A stretch of DNA of 33,592 bases from Planctomycetaceae bacterium (GCA_029243145.1 JAQWSQ010000033.1:1-33592), one strand, 5' to 3'; shown: positions 23,879 through 32,581, counted from the stretch's first letter. The notes: generated by a model from the letters alone, not told the origin. Numbers and translations: made by a program.

Positions 23879-24079
23879 TCACTTTCCTGCCGCGAGACAT
23901 TCGCGAATATGTTTCGCAAAAGCGCCGATGACAATTCCGTCGTTTCGCAATTGTCGAACTTTCTTGCCCGACTTGTGGCTCATAATATGACCACGAAATG
24001 CACGACGGTGGACGGCTTTACCAGAAGCGGTAATTTTGAACCGTTTCTTCATCCCTTTGTGGGTTTTTTGCTTTGGCAT
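23879..24079 (-). CDS. rpmI: 50S ribosomal protein L35
   Basis: 66 residues, normal for the family: MPKQKTHKGMKKRFKITASG, KAVHRRAFRGHIMSHKS and GKKVRQLR. It is the first gene of an rpmI-rplT-pheS order. In most bacteria infC (IF-3) precedes rpmI; here the upstream neighbour is a fliM-like gene, with a 218-base gap in which the operon promoter must lie (TATACT near 24217 on the minus strand is a possible -10). Confidence 0.97.
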   Translation of the reverse strand: MPKQKTHKGMKKRFKITASGKAVHRRAFRGHIMSHKSGKKVRQLRNDGIVIGAFAKHIRECLAAGK

Positions 24080-24297
24080 GACTTCAAACCAGGTCTATTA
24101 CACGATTTATGTATGAAACTCAAAACAGCCACCCGCTCAAAAACTTCTCGTCTGGGCGGTATTCTGTCGTAATCAGGTTCTTTCCTGATGCTTTTACAAC
24201 AGGCAGAGGATCGAGAAGTATAACAAAGCCAAGGGACAGTTTGCTACCGAACCGAGAAGCCTTTTCTACGGTTTTTTCCATCGATTTTCCCCAAGAC

Positions 24298-25248
24298 TTA
24301 CGGTTGATCGGGAATTTTGGTCTCCTCGACCGACTGAATTTCAACCGCTTTCGATCCTTGGGACTCACCAGCCTGGCCCGTCGCCACTTTCTGCCCCTTC
24401 ATCTCCAAAGTCACATTCTGATGATAATTCTCGACCGATTGCTTTATTTTCAGGACACTCCCGACCTGCAATTCGCTGATTTCGGCGTTCTCAAGCTCTG
24501 CTTCTCCCCAGATTGCAGTTAGCTCTAACTGATTGAAGCGCGGCCCTGATGTCGTTTGTGCATCTTGGAAAGTGGCACTTTCCTCGTGTCGCACTGTTTG
24601 CTGACTCAATGCAGAGAAAAACTCCCATTGCCCGGCAATCTGTAGAGGACCACGGAGTCGGTCACTTTTTAATTCCCATTTTTCACACCACCACGGCGAC
24701 TGGGGATTGTAAGTGGAGAAATCTTCTTCAGCCGTCAGTAACTCAACATCAACAATCCGCCACTGCGATGGAGGCAATACCCCGGCCAGACCTTCTCGAA
24801 TCCAACGCATCAGTAATCGCTTTTCAATCGTGCTCAGATCTGTGACCGGATCAATGTTCTCCCAAGTCTGCCCGACCATGAGGCTCACGAACTGATGCGC
24901 AAACTTCTTCTCTAATAATACCAGCAGGTCACCACCATTTTGTTCACTTTCAACCAGCAGATAAATCATGTCCGAGGGAGAACTCTGGATCACTTCTGAA
25001 AATGGCAACCGCTCGGGCATAAACCGTTTTAACCGTAGCGACTCTTGCAAGCATTGCTCAGTCACCGCAGAGAGTTGCTTGCGAATATCTTCAAAGACTC
25101 CCACAACCCGTTTTGCCAGTTGAGAACTACTTGTCGGTGAAGCGACATTGGGAATCTCTATTCCGGATGTCTCAACAGGAGTAGTGCGCACGGGATTAAG
25201 TGCCGTCAAAAGAGATTCGACTTCGCTACGATTCAGTGCTTCGGCCAT
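24298..25248 (-). CDS. fliM: FliM-family flagellar motor switch protein
   Basis: 316 residues, close to the usual FliM length. The N-terminus LNRSEVESLLTALNP matches the conserved LSQxEIDxLL peptide that in FliM binds phosphorylated CheY. The middle region (about 43-230, LAKRVVGVFEDIRKQLSAVT onwards) fits the CheC-like core, with DLSTIEKRLLMRWI in place of the LTxIE segment. The end, LELTAIWGEAELENAEISEL then QVGSVLKIKQSV, is a SpoA (FliN-like) domain that joins the C-ring. It is divergent from model FliM sequences. It follows proA after 27 bases, so it seems co-transcribed with a proline biosynthesis gene, with no flagellar gene nearby. Confidence 0.82.
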   Translation of the reverse strand: MAEALNRSEVESLLTALNPVRTTPVETSGIEIPNVASPTSSSQLAKRVVGVFEDIRKQLSAVTEQCLQESLRLKRFMPERLPFSEVIQSSPSDMIYLLVESEQNGGDLLVLLEKKFAHQFVSLMVGQTWENIDPVTDLSTIEKRLLMRWIREGLAGVLPPSQWRIVDVELLTAEEDFSTYNPQSPWWCEKWELKSDRLRGPLQIAGQWEFFSALSQQTVRHEESATFQDAQTTSGPRFNQLELTAIWGEAELENAEISELQVGSVLKIKQSVENYHQNVTLEMKGQKVATGQAGESQGSKAVEIQSVEETKIPDQP

Positions 25249-25275
25249 CCTTGGCAGAACTCCCCATCAATCTCA

Positions 25276-26556
25276 TCAAGAGCGGATTTGCCCCTGACCT
25301 TGAATGACGTATTTGTAACTTGTGAGTTCTCGTAGACCACATGGTCCACGGGCATGAAACTTGTCTGTACTGATTCCGATTTCGGCACCCAGACCCAACT
25401 CTCCTCCGTCATTAAATCGGGTCGAGGCATTCTGAACCACTGCCGAAGAATCGACACCGTTCAGAAAAGTTTCGGCTGGTTCGATCATCCGGGTCACAAT
25501 CGCATCGGTATGATGTGAACCGTAATGATTGATATGAGTCACGGCCTCTTCAACAGAGTCAACCACTTTGACCGCCAGGATCAAATCGAGAAACTCATCG
25601 AGATAATCGGCTTCCGTCGCGGCAATTCCTTCAGGTATCAAAGGAAGTGACCGTTCGCAACATCTCAGTTGCACTCCTTCAGCCAGTAATGCTTTGGCCG
25701 CTTTGGGTAAAAACTCTTGTGCTATGTCGGCATGAACGAGCAATGACTCTGCCGCATTACAGACACCCGTTCTCTGGCACTTACTGTTCACTATAATATC
25801 GACAGCCATCTCCAAATCAGCCGACGCATCCACGTAGACGTGGCAGTTACCGTCAAAATGTTTGATGACGGGCATTTTTGCTTCCGAGGCAACACGCTCG
25901 ATCAAAGACTTTCCGCCTCGCGGAATCGTCACATCAATCAGCTCGCTCAGTTCGAGAAAATGACCGACCGCAGCACGGTCAGTGGTGGTCACCATCTGGA
26001 CGGCATGTTCGGGCAATCCACATTCGAGGAGAGTCTGGCTCAAAATTTTGTGAAACGCATGATTACTGTGAAAGGCTTCTTTACCGCCACGTAAGATGAC
26101 GGCATTCCCGCTCTTCACGCAGATGGCAGCCGCATCGACTGTGACGTTAGGACGAGACTCATAGATAAAAAAGACGACGCCTAACGGCACGCGAACCTTA
26201 CTCACCTGTAATCCATTAGGACGACGAATGCTTTCCAGCACTTCGCCAATAGGATCAGCAAGCATCACCAGTTCTTCCAACGCATTGGCGATTCCGTCCA
26301 ATCGTTCTGGACTTAAACGAAGTCGATCTACTTGTGCGTCCGTCAATCCAAATTGAGGAGCAGCAGCAATATCCTGTTGATTGGCTTCCAGCAAAGCAGT
26401 CGTCTGTTCTCGAATGCGAGTTGCCGCCGTTCTCAACCATTGATTCTTAATGGCGCCCGAAACGGCTCCCAGTTGTCGGGAAGCATCTTTGGCACGTTGC
26501 GCAGTTTCTCGCGTGTATTGTGCCAGATCCTGTGGGACTTCAATTGCAGTGCTCAT
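25276..26556 (-). CDS. proA: Glutamate-5-semialdehyde dehydrogenase (gamma-glutamyl phosphate reductase)
   Basis: 426 residues; NADPH-dependent reduction of gamma-glutamyl phosphate, the second step of proline synthesis. It belongs to the aldehyde dehydrogenase superfamily. [37 protein letters not shown] and the catalytic Cys in [15 protein letters not shown] (about residue 265) are present, as is the family ending [20 protein letters not shown] and [12 protein letters not shown]. Complete. proB is not adjacent. fliM follows after 27 bases in the same direction. Confidence 0.97.
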   Translation of the reverse strand: MSTAIEVPQDLAQYTRETAQRAKDASRQLGAVSGAIKNQWLRTAATRIREQTTALLEANQQDIAAAPQFGLTDAQVDRLRLSPERLDGIANALEELVMLADPIGEVLESIRRPNGLQVSKVRVPLGVVFFIYESRPNVTVDAAAICVKSGNAVILRGGKEAFHSNHAFHKILSQTLLECGLPEHAVQMVTTTDRAAVGHFLELSELIDVTIPRGGKSLIERVASEAKMPVIKHFDGNCHVYVDASADLEMAVDIIVNSKCQRTGVCNAAESLLVHADIAQEFLPKAAKALLAEGVQLRCCERSLPLIPEGIAATEADYLDEFLDLILAVKVVDSVEEAVTHINHYGSHHTDAIVTRMIEPAETFLNGVDSSAVVQNASTRFNDGGELGLGAEIGISTDKFHARGPCGLRELTSYKYVIQGQGQIRS

Positions 26557-26693
26557 GGCGGATTAGAGGGTCTAAGTTTGAAAGAGGTTCGTCCGGCTCC
26601 ACAATGACAGCCGAAAACCCGCATCAAGTATCGAACAACCCGAAATGCCTGTCAACGCACGATTCGATTCAGGAATGCTGAAACAACAGAGAA

Positions 26694-27593
26694 TTAAGGA
26701 CTAACGCGTGCCGTTGCAGGTTCAAGATCTGTCTTCGCTGCGTCTTTCGCAGGTGTTTCGTGAGAAGCGGGCTGAATCTCGGAATCCTTCGTGGCGGTCT
26801 CTTCTTTTTCGACAATCGCCGTATCGACTTCCATCTGTTCCAGCATGAGATTGCGATACGTTTTTGGCTGATGGAAGTTGGCGATTTCCTGTTGTCTCGG
26901 ATCTTTCACTTTCTTCCAGGGCAGACGAATTTTCTCACCCGCCAAGGTGGTTCCATCATAGATTGACCCTTTTTGGAACGGTCCCGCTCCAAACAACCAA
27001 GTGTTGCGGGCATTACTATCGGCGACAGACGTTCCCGATTGCCAGACCGATTCTCCCGAGTCCTTCTCATAGGCAAAGACGGCGACTTTCGCAGAGGCCG
27101 ACATATGACTGCGGCGAGCGATTGAGAGTTCGGGAATCGAGGGAATAGGAGGAGCATTCGGCATTATTGATGCCGCGGTTGAGAGTGCGTTATTCTCGGG
27201 AACTCCGTAGATGATGTCGTGTTGATTCCTGCCAAGTGCGCCGACACGTGCTTCTACAATAAACCGGGCATCTTTCTTGTCTTCCACCATCATACATCCT
27301 TGGCCGACTAATTGTTGTCGCAACGCCGAGATAATGTAATCCGAGTTGACAAAGCCAACTCCTTTGACCGTTTTGATATACTCAGAATCAAAGTAAACCT
27401 TCTGATTCATCAAAGGAGAAAAGTTGATCTTGGCGACAGATTTATCAATCGCGTCTGAAGCCAGCAACTGCTGAGTTCCCTCAATCTGAATCGAACTGCC
27501 ACAACCTGCAAATATGCAGACCAGCAGCCCACACACAATCGATGCGAATCGAATGGAGTACCGAAATGGATAGTGGGAGTGCGAATGAGTCAT
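26694..27593 (-). CDS. Exported lipoprotein, DUF6655-like
   Basis: 299 residues. An N-terminal signal with lipobox (IVCGLLVCIFAGC) makes Cys at about residue 31 the lipid anchor. The mature part (KINFSPLMNQKVYFDSEYIK, GFVNSDYIISALRQQLVGQG, ARFIVEARVGALGRNQHDII) resembles the planctomycete DUF6655 family as I remember it. The last 60 residues are low complexity, rich in Glu, Ala and Thr, and probably disordered. I prefer the ATG at 27593; a GTG three codons earlier (27602) is possible and has GTGAAG upstream. It stands alone, 137 bases beyond the proA start. Function is unknown. Confidence 0.85.
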   Translation of the reverse strand: MTHSHSHYPFRYSIRFASIVCGLLVCIFAGCGSSIQIEGTQQLLASDAIDKSVAKINFSPLMNQKVYFDSEYIKTVKGVGFVNSDYIISALRQQLVGQGCMMVEDKKDARFIVEARVGALGRNQHDIIYGVPENNALSTAASIMPNAPPIPSIPELSIARRSHMSASAKVAVFAYEKDSGESVWQSGTSVADSNARNTWLFGAGPFQKGSIYDGTTLAGEKIRLPWKKVKDPRQQEIANFHQPKTYRNLMLEQMEVDTAIVEKEETATKDSEIQPASHETPAKDAAKTDLEPATARVSP

Positions 27594-27919
27594 GGAGAGC
27601 ACGAAGGAACTTCACCCGAGGAATCAGGTCGCGAATTGGGAGGGCACAGGTAGGGATTTTCTGGAGAGGTTCCGCAGGACAACAAGAGGAACTCCCCAAG
27701 GTGGGACAAGAAGTGTAGAGAATTCATCGGGATTCTCCAAGAGGTCTTCAAACCGACGCCATGCAGAATTAACTCGTTTTCCATAAATGACTTACGCAGA
27801 CAGATCACGATTATCAAAGGAGCAGACTGCTAAATATCATCAGTATAAATTGATGCGTGGCACCTGCTTTTTCTGCTATGCTCCATCTGTTACAGCACCA
27901 ACTTCAATAGCCAATCTCG
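27594..27919. other. Intergenic region, divergent promoters
   Basis: Between the minus-strand lipoprotein and the plus-strand DUF1501 gene. No remnant or repeat of the kinds seen elsewhere is visible; the short open frames on both strands lack family character. Confidence 0.4.
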
Positions 27920-29311
27920 ATGAGCAGTTCTCAAACGAATCAAATACGACGACGTGATATCGTCCAAGCGGGAAGCTTGGGACTGTTGGGGATGTCGCTT
28001 CCTCGTCTGCTCCAATCACAAGCAGCCGCTTCTGAAACCGTCTCTCTACCCGGCAAAGCAAAAGCGGTGATTCTCTTGTTTATGTGGGGTGGACCCGGAC
28101 ATCAAGATACTTGGGATCTCAAACCCGATGCTCCCGCCGAAGTTCGGGGAGAGTTCAACCCGATCTCCACAAATGTGCCCGGCATCCAAATCTGCGAACA
28201 CTTCCCACAACTGGCACAACGCACCGACAAACTTGCCATCATCCGCTCGATGACTCACAGCGACGTGAATCACACGACGGCTACACACTACTTGTTGACA
28301 GGTAAGGCACCTCCCCTCGTCAACGACTTGCGTAAAGACTGGCCTTCGATCGGTTCTGTTCTTTCCCATCTGGGGCGAGGCCAAGGCCCCCTGCCCCCAT
28401 TCGTTTCGATGCGGCCGAAGATTGAAAATACGGTCCCCCGTTTTGTCGAACAATCGCACGGACAATTCGCCGGCTGGCTCGGCCCCACCTGGGATCCGCT
28501 CACCATCGATGCGGATCCTTCCAAACCGGGATATCGTGTCGGCGACTTCACCTTGCAAGAGCAACTTTCCCAAACGAGACTCGGAAAACGTCAAAGTCTC
28601 CTCTCCCAACTCGAAGCAAAACTGAGCAGAAGCGATGAGGTCGGTTCACTCGGCACCATGAGCAGACATTACAGCCGGGCGTTTGAACTATTAGCTTCCG
28701 GCGCTGGACAATCGGCTTTCGATCTCACGCAAGAGTCGGACGACATGCGCGACCGTTACGGTCGCAATCCGCACGGCCAATCTGTCTTGCAGGCTCGACG
28801 ACTCGTCGAACGAGGCGTGCCGTTGGTCACTTGTTTCTGGCCGAATGAAGGAATCAAGAATGTGAGTGTCTATTGGGATACGCACAGCCGAAATTTCATC
28901 GATCACAAAGAGCGATTGATGCCTCCCGCCGATCAGGCATTCTCGGCCCTGCTCGACGACCTCGAAGACCGCGGGCTGCTTGATGAAACCTTGATTCTCT
29001 GGACGGGCGAGTTTGGACGCACACCGAAAGTCGGTCAACGTAACAGTAATGCCGGTGCGGGAGCCGATGGTCGTGACCACTGGCCCAACTGTTTCACCTC
29101 CGTGCTCACCGGTGGTGGCATTAAAGGGGGACAGGTTTACGGCTCCTCTGATCCACAAGCCGCCTGGCCCGCATCCAACCCGGTTAATCCTATCGACTTG
29201 GCGGCAACCATCTATCATCAGTTGGGCGTGCCGTCCAATTTGGAACTTCACGATCATCTGGGCCGCCCATTTGTGATCTGTCCGGGCAATGTGATCAGCG
29301 AATTGGTTTGA
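27920..29311 (+). CDS. DUF1501 protein, Tat-type leader (second copy)
   Basis: 463-residue DUF1501 protein. The leader NQIRRRDIVQAGSLGLLGMS is twin-arginine-like. Family blocks are AVILLFMWGGPGHQDTWDLK, GIQICEHFPQLAQRTDKLAI, VNHTTATHYLLTGKAPPL, SVLQARRLVERGVPLVTCFW, LLDETLILWTGEFGRTPKVG and GRDHWPNCFTSVLTGGGIKG. It is only moderately similar to the copy at 17433-18842, so it is not a recent duplicate. The fold is that of alkaline phosphatases and sulfatases, but activity and substrate are unknown. The gene is monocistronic; a stem-loop repeat follows it at 29346-29371. Confidence 0.92.
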   Translation: MSSSQTNQIRRRDIVQAGSLGLLGMSLPRLLQSQAAASETVSLPGKAKAVILLFMWGGPGHQDTWDLKPDAPAEVRGEFNPISTNVPGIQICEHFPQLAQRTDKLAIIRSMTHSDVNHTTATHYLLTGKAPPLVNDLRKDWPSIGSVLSHLGRGQGPLPPFVSMRPKIENTVPRFVEQSHGQFAGWLGPTWDPLTIDADPSKPGYRVGDFTLQEQLSQTRLGKRQSLLSQLEAKLSRSDEVGSLGTMSRHYSRAFELLASGAGQSAFDLTQESDDMRDRYGRNPHGQSVLQARRLVERGVPLVTCFWPNEGIKNVSVYWDTHSRNFIDHKERLMPPADQAFSALLDDLEDRGLLDETLILWTGEFGRTPKVGQRNSNAGAGADGRDHWPNCFTSVLTGGGIKGGQVYGSSDPQAAWPASNPVNPIDLAATIYHQLGVPSNLELHDHLGRPFVICPGNVISELV

Positions 29312-29345
29312 TTGAAACCTGGGTCGCGTAGCCACAAGAGACATA

Positions 29346-29371
29346 GCCGTGGAGCGCAAGCTCCGCGGGCT
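29346..29371. repeat. Hairpin repeat after DUF1501 gene
   Basis: GGAGC-GCAA-GCTCC (29351-29364) is a perfect stem-loop, extended by CCG/CGG pairs to a stem of about nine base pairs with one bulge. It begins 34 bases after the stop codon. Such GNRA-looped hairpins recur between planctomycete genes; no U-tract follows, so it is not a classical terminator. Confidence 0.45.
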
Positions 29372-29424
29372 TAATACCATAATGACCCGGTCGTCTCTCA
29401 AACACTCAACGCCCGTTTCAAGAT

Positions 29425-29469
29425 GTCAAGATTCGGAGATTCGGGGACACACCTCGACCGAATCTTGAC
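29425..29469. repeat. 12-bp perfect inverted repeat with nearby partial copies
   Basis: GTCAAGATTCGG (29425-29436) and CCGAATCTTGAC (29458-29469) are exact inverses 21 bases apart. Further partial copies follow: AAATCTTGG (29471), AAATCTTGATT (29493) and CGAATCTT (29504). The cluster lies in a 515-base gap between the DUF1501 gene and the dead hydrolase. It could be a protein-binding region or the trace of slippage; the minus-strand open frame across it (29398-29646) reflects the repeats. Confidence 0.4.
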
Positions 29470-29826
29470 CAAATCTTGGCGAGAATGTTGCCAAATCTTG
29501 ATTCCGAATCTTCCATACCCTTGAGCAAGTGGTTGGCTTTCATTGATTTGCGTCGATTGCCTCGCTTTGGTGAGATGTCGCGATGTCATCAGTATCAGTG
29601 AAAGCAGGACGAGCAATTTGGAATATTTAGAGACTGTTTGAAACATGAGAGGTTTCCTTGCTGGTATCGAATGACCACATCAGAACAATGCTATACTGAT
29701 GATTACGGACTGATTGGATCAGATCAATAGAATTCACGGACAACACGAAACCTTTTTCCCGGATATCGTGATTGACTCTGACTGAATCACGGTCAAAACA
29801 ACAGAGAAATCCTTGAGATCAATCAA

Positions 29827-30115
29827 ATGAACAACGCCAGCTCCCTCAAAATCATCTTATTACCCGGCATGGACGGCACGGGGAAACTGTTTGATCCGCT
29901 GATCGAACAATGCCCACCGGAGTTTGAACCGGTCGTTGTTCCGCTCCCGAATCAGGAGTGCCAAAGATACTAACAATTGGCTGAGGAAATGATCTCAGAC
30001 TCTCCGCCCCGATACCCAGCATCACGCCATCGACGGGCCACATTTAATGCTTCAGACACAACCCGATGAATGCTGGAACGCGATACGTGCGTTTCAAAAA
30101 TCTCACTGTGACTGA
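29827..30115 (+). pseudogene. Alpha/beta hydrolase with premature stop and large internal deletion
   Basis: The start MNNASSLKIILLPGMDGTGK, then LFDPLIEQCPPEFEPVVVPL, is a normal alpha/beta-hydrolase opening. After QECQRY a TAA (29971-29973) replaces what should be a Gln codon (CAA), and the frame then continues with QLAEEMISDSPP. Near 30005 the sequence jumps: in the +1 frame HHAIDGPHLMLQTQPDECWN and AIRAFQKSHCD to the TGA at 30113 are the family's C-terminal end with the catalytic His in DGPH. The nucleophile-bearing core, usually well over 100 residues, is gone. The tail overlaps the 3' end of the SGNH gene on the other strand by 13 bases. Confidence 0.75.
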
Positions 30116-31305
30116 ACGCCACCCGCGGGCAGAATGTGATTCGCTGGAGGTTGCGGTTGAAATCGATATTGCAAACGCGGAAACAAATAACGGGCTAGCA
30201 AAGTCGCATAGACCTCTTGGCCCCGAGCCGATAGCCACGGCTCAGTCTGCAAGTACAACTCCTCAGGATTACCGAGTTCTGCGAAGTCGTTCGAGTTGTC
30301 CAAAAACGCCAAACCCGACTCTTCTGCAAAAGTGGCCATCTTTTGGAGCGGTTCCCGATTAGAATAAACGACACCCGATGCGACGCCGAATTTTTTGCGT
30401 GTTGCGGGATCACTGGTTGCTTCAGACGAAATCTGCCAAGGAGCCGGTATCACCGAAAACACCACCAAAGCCCCCTGCTCTCTCCCCAGCGCGTCGAGTT
30501 TTTCAATCGGCTGTAGCGAATTTTGCAAATAGGGCCCCCAATCAACGGGATTGTCACGTATCCAGGCATACCGACCGACGGGATGATCGATTTGATCGAG
30601 GGAATCGAATGTCGATTCGGTTCTCCAAAGTTCCGATTGCGTCTTGAGCCATTTCATCGAGACAAAATGATTTTGAATTTTCTTGAGTTCCGATTCATTT
30701 CCTAATAACGGATTTCGACAACCGAGCGGAATACCATTTTCATCGTGCGACGTGAAACCCCGCACGAGATAATCGTCGGCGACATCTCCCATTTCAAACG
30801 TCAGCACAATCACATCAGGATTGAGAGCCCGCAGTCGATGTCGATATTGCAGGAGCGACAATAGCGGACAGTACCCAGGGACTCCCGCATTGATCACTTC
30901 TAGTTTTTTGGGCAGATAATCTTTCAACAAGCTTTGAAGTTGTGAAGAAAACAACTCCTCAGACGTTAAGCCGGGACCAAACGTCATTTCATCACCAAGA
31001 CAGAGAATGCGAATTACATCACTCGACTTCTCCAAGGAGGGTTCGGGACCGCGTAACCCAAAAGAATTTAAGCGTTCGGAAAACTGATGTCCGGTATCGG
31101 GATGTTGAAACTCAACTTTTTCGAGCGGTTTGAGATGATGATGAACCTGATGACAGGCGACGAACTCGATTTCAGCGTTGTCGCTGATCGGCTTTTCCGC
31201 CAAAAATGTATGCACGCGAAGCCCCACCTCAATGCAGCAGATCAAACAGATCAACCACACGACGGCCCAGAGCATATGTTTGATAAAGCTAAGGCGTATC
31301 CGCAT
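30103..31305 (-). CDS. Membrane-anchored SGNH-fold protein lacking catalytic residues
   Basis: 400 residues. One N-terminal membrane helix (MLWAVVWLICLICCIEVGL, about 11-29) anchors an SGNH/GDSL hydrolase-like domain. Block I reads ILCLGDEMTFGPGL, where the active enzymes have GDS: the nucleophilic Ser is Glu. Block II is VINAGVPGYCPLLSLLQY and block III VIVLTFEMGDVADDYLVRGF, with Asp for the Asn of GxND. Block V, normally DxxHLxxxGH, is EPWLSARGQEVYATLLA, without Asp or His. Four catalytic positions are therefore changed although the fold-defining residues persist. It may be a non-catalytic scaffold or carbohydrate-binding relative of the AlgX/DltD-like group; that is inference. Frame is intact throughout. 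Confidence 0.8.
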   Translation of the reverse strand: MRIRLSFIKHMLWAVVWLICLICCIEVGLRVHTFLAEKPISDNAEIEFVACHQVHHHLKPLEKVEFQHPDTGHQFSERLNSFGLRGPEPSLEKSSDVIRILCLGDEMTFGPGLTSEELFSSQLQSLLKDYLPKKLEVINAGVPGYCPLLSLLQYRHRLRALNPDVIVLTFEMGDVADDYLVRGFTSHDENGIPLGCRNPLLGNESELKKIQNHFVSMKWLKTQSELWRTESTFDSLDQIDHPVGRYAWIRDNPVDWGPYLQNSLQPIEKLDALGREQGALVVFSVIPAPWQISSEATSDPATRKKFGVASGVVYSNREPLQKMATFAEESGLAFLDNSNDFAELGNPEELYLQTEPWLSARGQEVYATLLARYLFPRLQYRFQPQPPANHILPAGGVQSQ

Positions 31306-31508
31306 AAAAGGGAAATCTCGTCCTTGAGGTCACCCGGACATTGGCCGGAATCCTAGTAGAACACGGGATTTACAACAAGGGAGGTTAGTCTCACGAGAAA
31401 GCAATGTGTCAGCAAATCACCTTGCTTGTCCGATAACTTCGGTAGTCTGAAGGGAATACGCAAAGCAAAATTCCAGAAGCAGAACGCAGACCGGCCCAAA
31501 CCAACCGC
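31306..31508. other. Intergenic region upstream of the SGNH gene
   Basis: Promoter region of the minus-strand SGNH gene. I see no motif strong enough to name and no coding remnant. Confidence 0.3.
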
Positions 31509-31618
31509 CAATCACTCGATGAAGCAACGAACAGGTCGCTGGATGAACCAGAATTCAGACGAAACGCAAGAACAGCGTGGGGCCTGCTGAACTCTTTGCG
31601 AGTTCAGCTACGGGGGAG
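31509..31618. repeat. REPIN-like palindromic repeat, copy 2
   Basis: Direct-orientation relative of 6033-6140. The shared core runs from GATGAAGCAACGAACAGGTC to the end hairpin CTGAACTC-TTTGC-GAGTTCAG (31587-31607) and CTACGGG. The right arm is well kept (8-bp perfect stem), while the left arm has drifted (CTGGATGAACCAGAATTCAG), so this copy is older or unequal in constraint. It lies between the SGNH gene and the terminator of the mraZ unit. Confidence 0.75.
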
Positions 31619-31670
31619 ATTCGAGCAGCCGATCCCAATGGGACTGTTGAAGACCGCAAAATGTGCGCAT

Positions 31671-31692
31671 AAAAAAAACCCCGCAAGCGGGG
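31671..31692 (-). terminator. Rho-independent terminator of the mraZ unit
   Basis: On the minus strand CCCCGC-TT-GCGGGG (31692-31679) is followed by eight T (31678-31671). This is the clearest intrinsic terminator in the window. It faces the transcript that starts upstream of mraZ and lies 73 bases beyond the last open frame of that unit. Confidence 0.85.
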
Positions 31693-31764
31693 CTCCGTGA
31701 CGTTTGATTTGATGCAGCCAATCCATCAGCACACATCATCAAACCGTATGTCACAACCAGGCAG

Positions 31765-32016
31765 CTAAGTCACCATCCGTAACTCAGAGATCAACAGCCT
31801 TGTTGACCACCATCCATGTTTTGCTGCTTGATTCAAAAAAGAGAAAACGTTCGGCTGAATAAAAAAGCGGCGTCCTTGCCAATCAGTCCATCCTTGGTAT
31901 TTTAAGAGAAGAGTGAAAGCCAGTCGATCCTCTGTGTGAACGAAGAGTGATCTTGCAGCCATCATCTTCAGTCCGAACGATTTTCTCCGTATCTCGTCAA
32001 TGAATTGTGTTTCCAA
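31765..32016 (-). CDS. Small hypothetical protein directly after mraZ
   Basis: 83 residues if translation begins at the TTG (32016) that follows the mraZ stop codon with no gap. It contains RSLFVHTEDRLAFTLLLKYQ and GWTDWQGRRFFIQPNVFSFL, rich in aromatic residues, with no family I recognise. A pair of ATGs at 31965/31962 is the alternative start. Neither has a clear Shine-Dalgarno, so translation would depend on coupling to mraZ. The position between mraZ and the terminator supports transcription, not coding. Confidence 0.35.
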   Translation of the reverse strand: METQFIDEIRRKSFGLKMMAARSLFVHTEDRLAFTLLLKYQGWTDWQGRRFFIQPNVFSFLNQAAKHGWWSTRLLISELRMVT

Positions 32017-32499
32017 TTAGCCCGATAAATTCTTAAACAAAGGACTAAACTCTGGCATCTCTGCTTGTAGTAACTCCAACCAATTGGAGGGATTCCAAAT
32101 CTCGATGCAAATCGCTGCACCGACAATCATCACCTCTCCGCCCGGTTTGACATTCAAAAACTCACGAAACCCTTCGGGCACTAATACCCGTGATCGCTTC
32201 GCCAATTGAATCTCTTTTGATCGAGTCGACAGCAGGCGTCCGAGCCGCTGCACTTCACTCCATCGCTCCTCCATCCGGCCGGCTGACATCTTCTGTTCAA
32301 TGATGGCAATGCCGTCATCCAATCGCTTCTGCCAGTCCGCCGCCCGCCATAAGCTCAAACACCCCGCACGTTCCTTGACCAGTACCGTGTTACCAGCTTC
32401 ATCCGTGACGGCGTTGGCCATCTCAGTAGGAAGTGTCAAACGATGCCGCTCATCGAGCGTCCGTTTGATTTCTCCGGTAATCAGAATGTTGGTCGCCAT
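32017..32499 (-). CDS. mraZ: MraZ-family transcriptional regulator
   Basis: 160 residues with two SpoVT/AbrB-like half domains: [20 protein letters not shown] (about 8-27), carrying the DxxxR motif as DERHR, and [20 protein letters not shown] (about 92-111), followed by [20 protein letters not shown]. MraZ is normally the first gene of the division and cell-wall cluster and represses it by binding TGGG repeats. Here mraZ stands alone, without mraW or ftsL; planctomycetes lack FtsZ. Two TGGG-N7-CCCA sites lie upstream, one inside the predicted promoter, so autoregulation is likely. The second half-domain lacks the Asp of DxxxR. The start is ATG at 32499; no clear Shine-Dalgarno. Confidence 0.88.
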   Translation of the reverse strand: MATNILITGEIKRTLDERHRLTLPTEMANAVTDEAGNTVLVKERAGCLSLWRAADWQKRLDDGIAIIEQKMSAGRMEERWSEVQRLGRLLSTRSKEIQLAKRSRVLVPEGFREFLNVKPGGEVMIVGAAICIEIWNPSNWLELLQAEMPEFSPLFKNLSG

Positions 32500-32552
32500 G
32501 AGATTGCTTGAAATCAGACAGGAGGAATCAGAAAAGAGAAAGTCTCTTAACG

Positions 32553-32581
32553 ATTCTATTGGGCGTATTACCCATAATCAA
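32553..32581 (-). promoter_or_regulatory. Predicted mraZ promoter
   Basis: On the minus strand TTGATT (32581-32576) and TAGAAT (32558-32553) are spaced by exactly 17 bases. The -10 matches five of six and the -35 four of six consensus bases. Transcription would begin near 32546, leaving a leader of about 47 bases. The spacer contains one MraZ-like site. Confidence 0.55.

Noticed and set aside
24120..24368. 82-residue open frame on the minus strand between fliM and rpmI
   Set aside because: It overlaps the end of fliM and lacks any start signal or family pattern.
29425..29510. CRISPR array
   Set aside because: Repeats are short, of both orientations and irregularly spaced, and no cas gene is present.
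29398..29646. 82-residue open frame on the minus strand with a hydrophobic start and AAGGA upstream
   Set aside because: Its second half is made of the repeat cluster at 29425-29510 and it has no recognisable family; support is too weak to call a gene.
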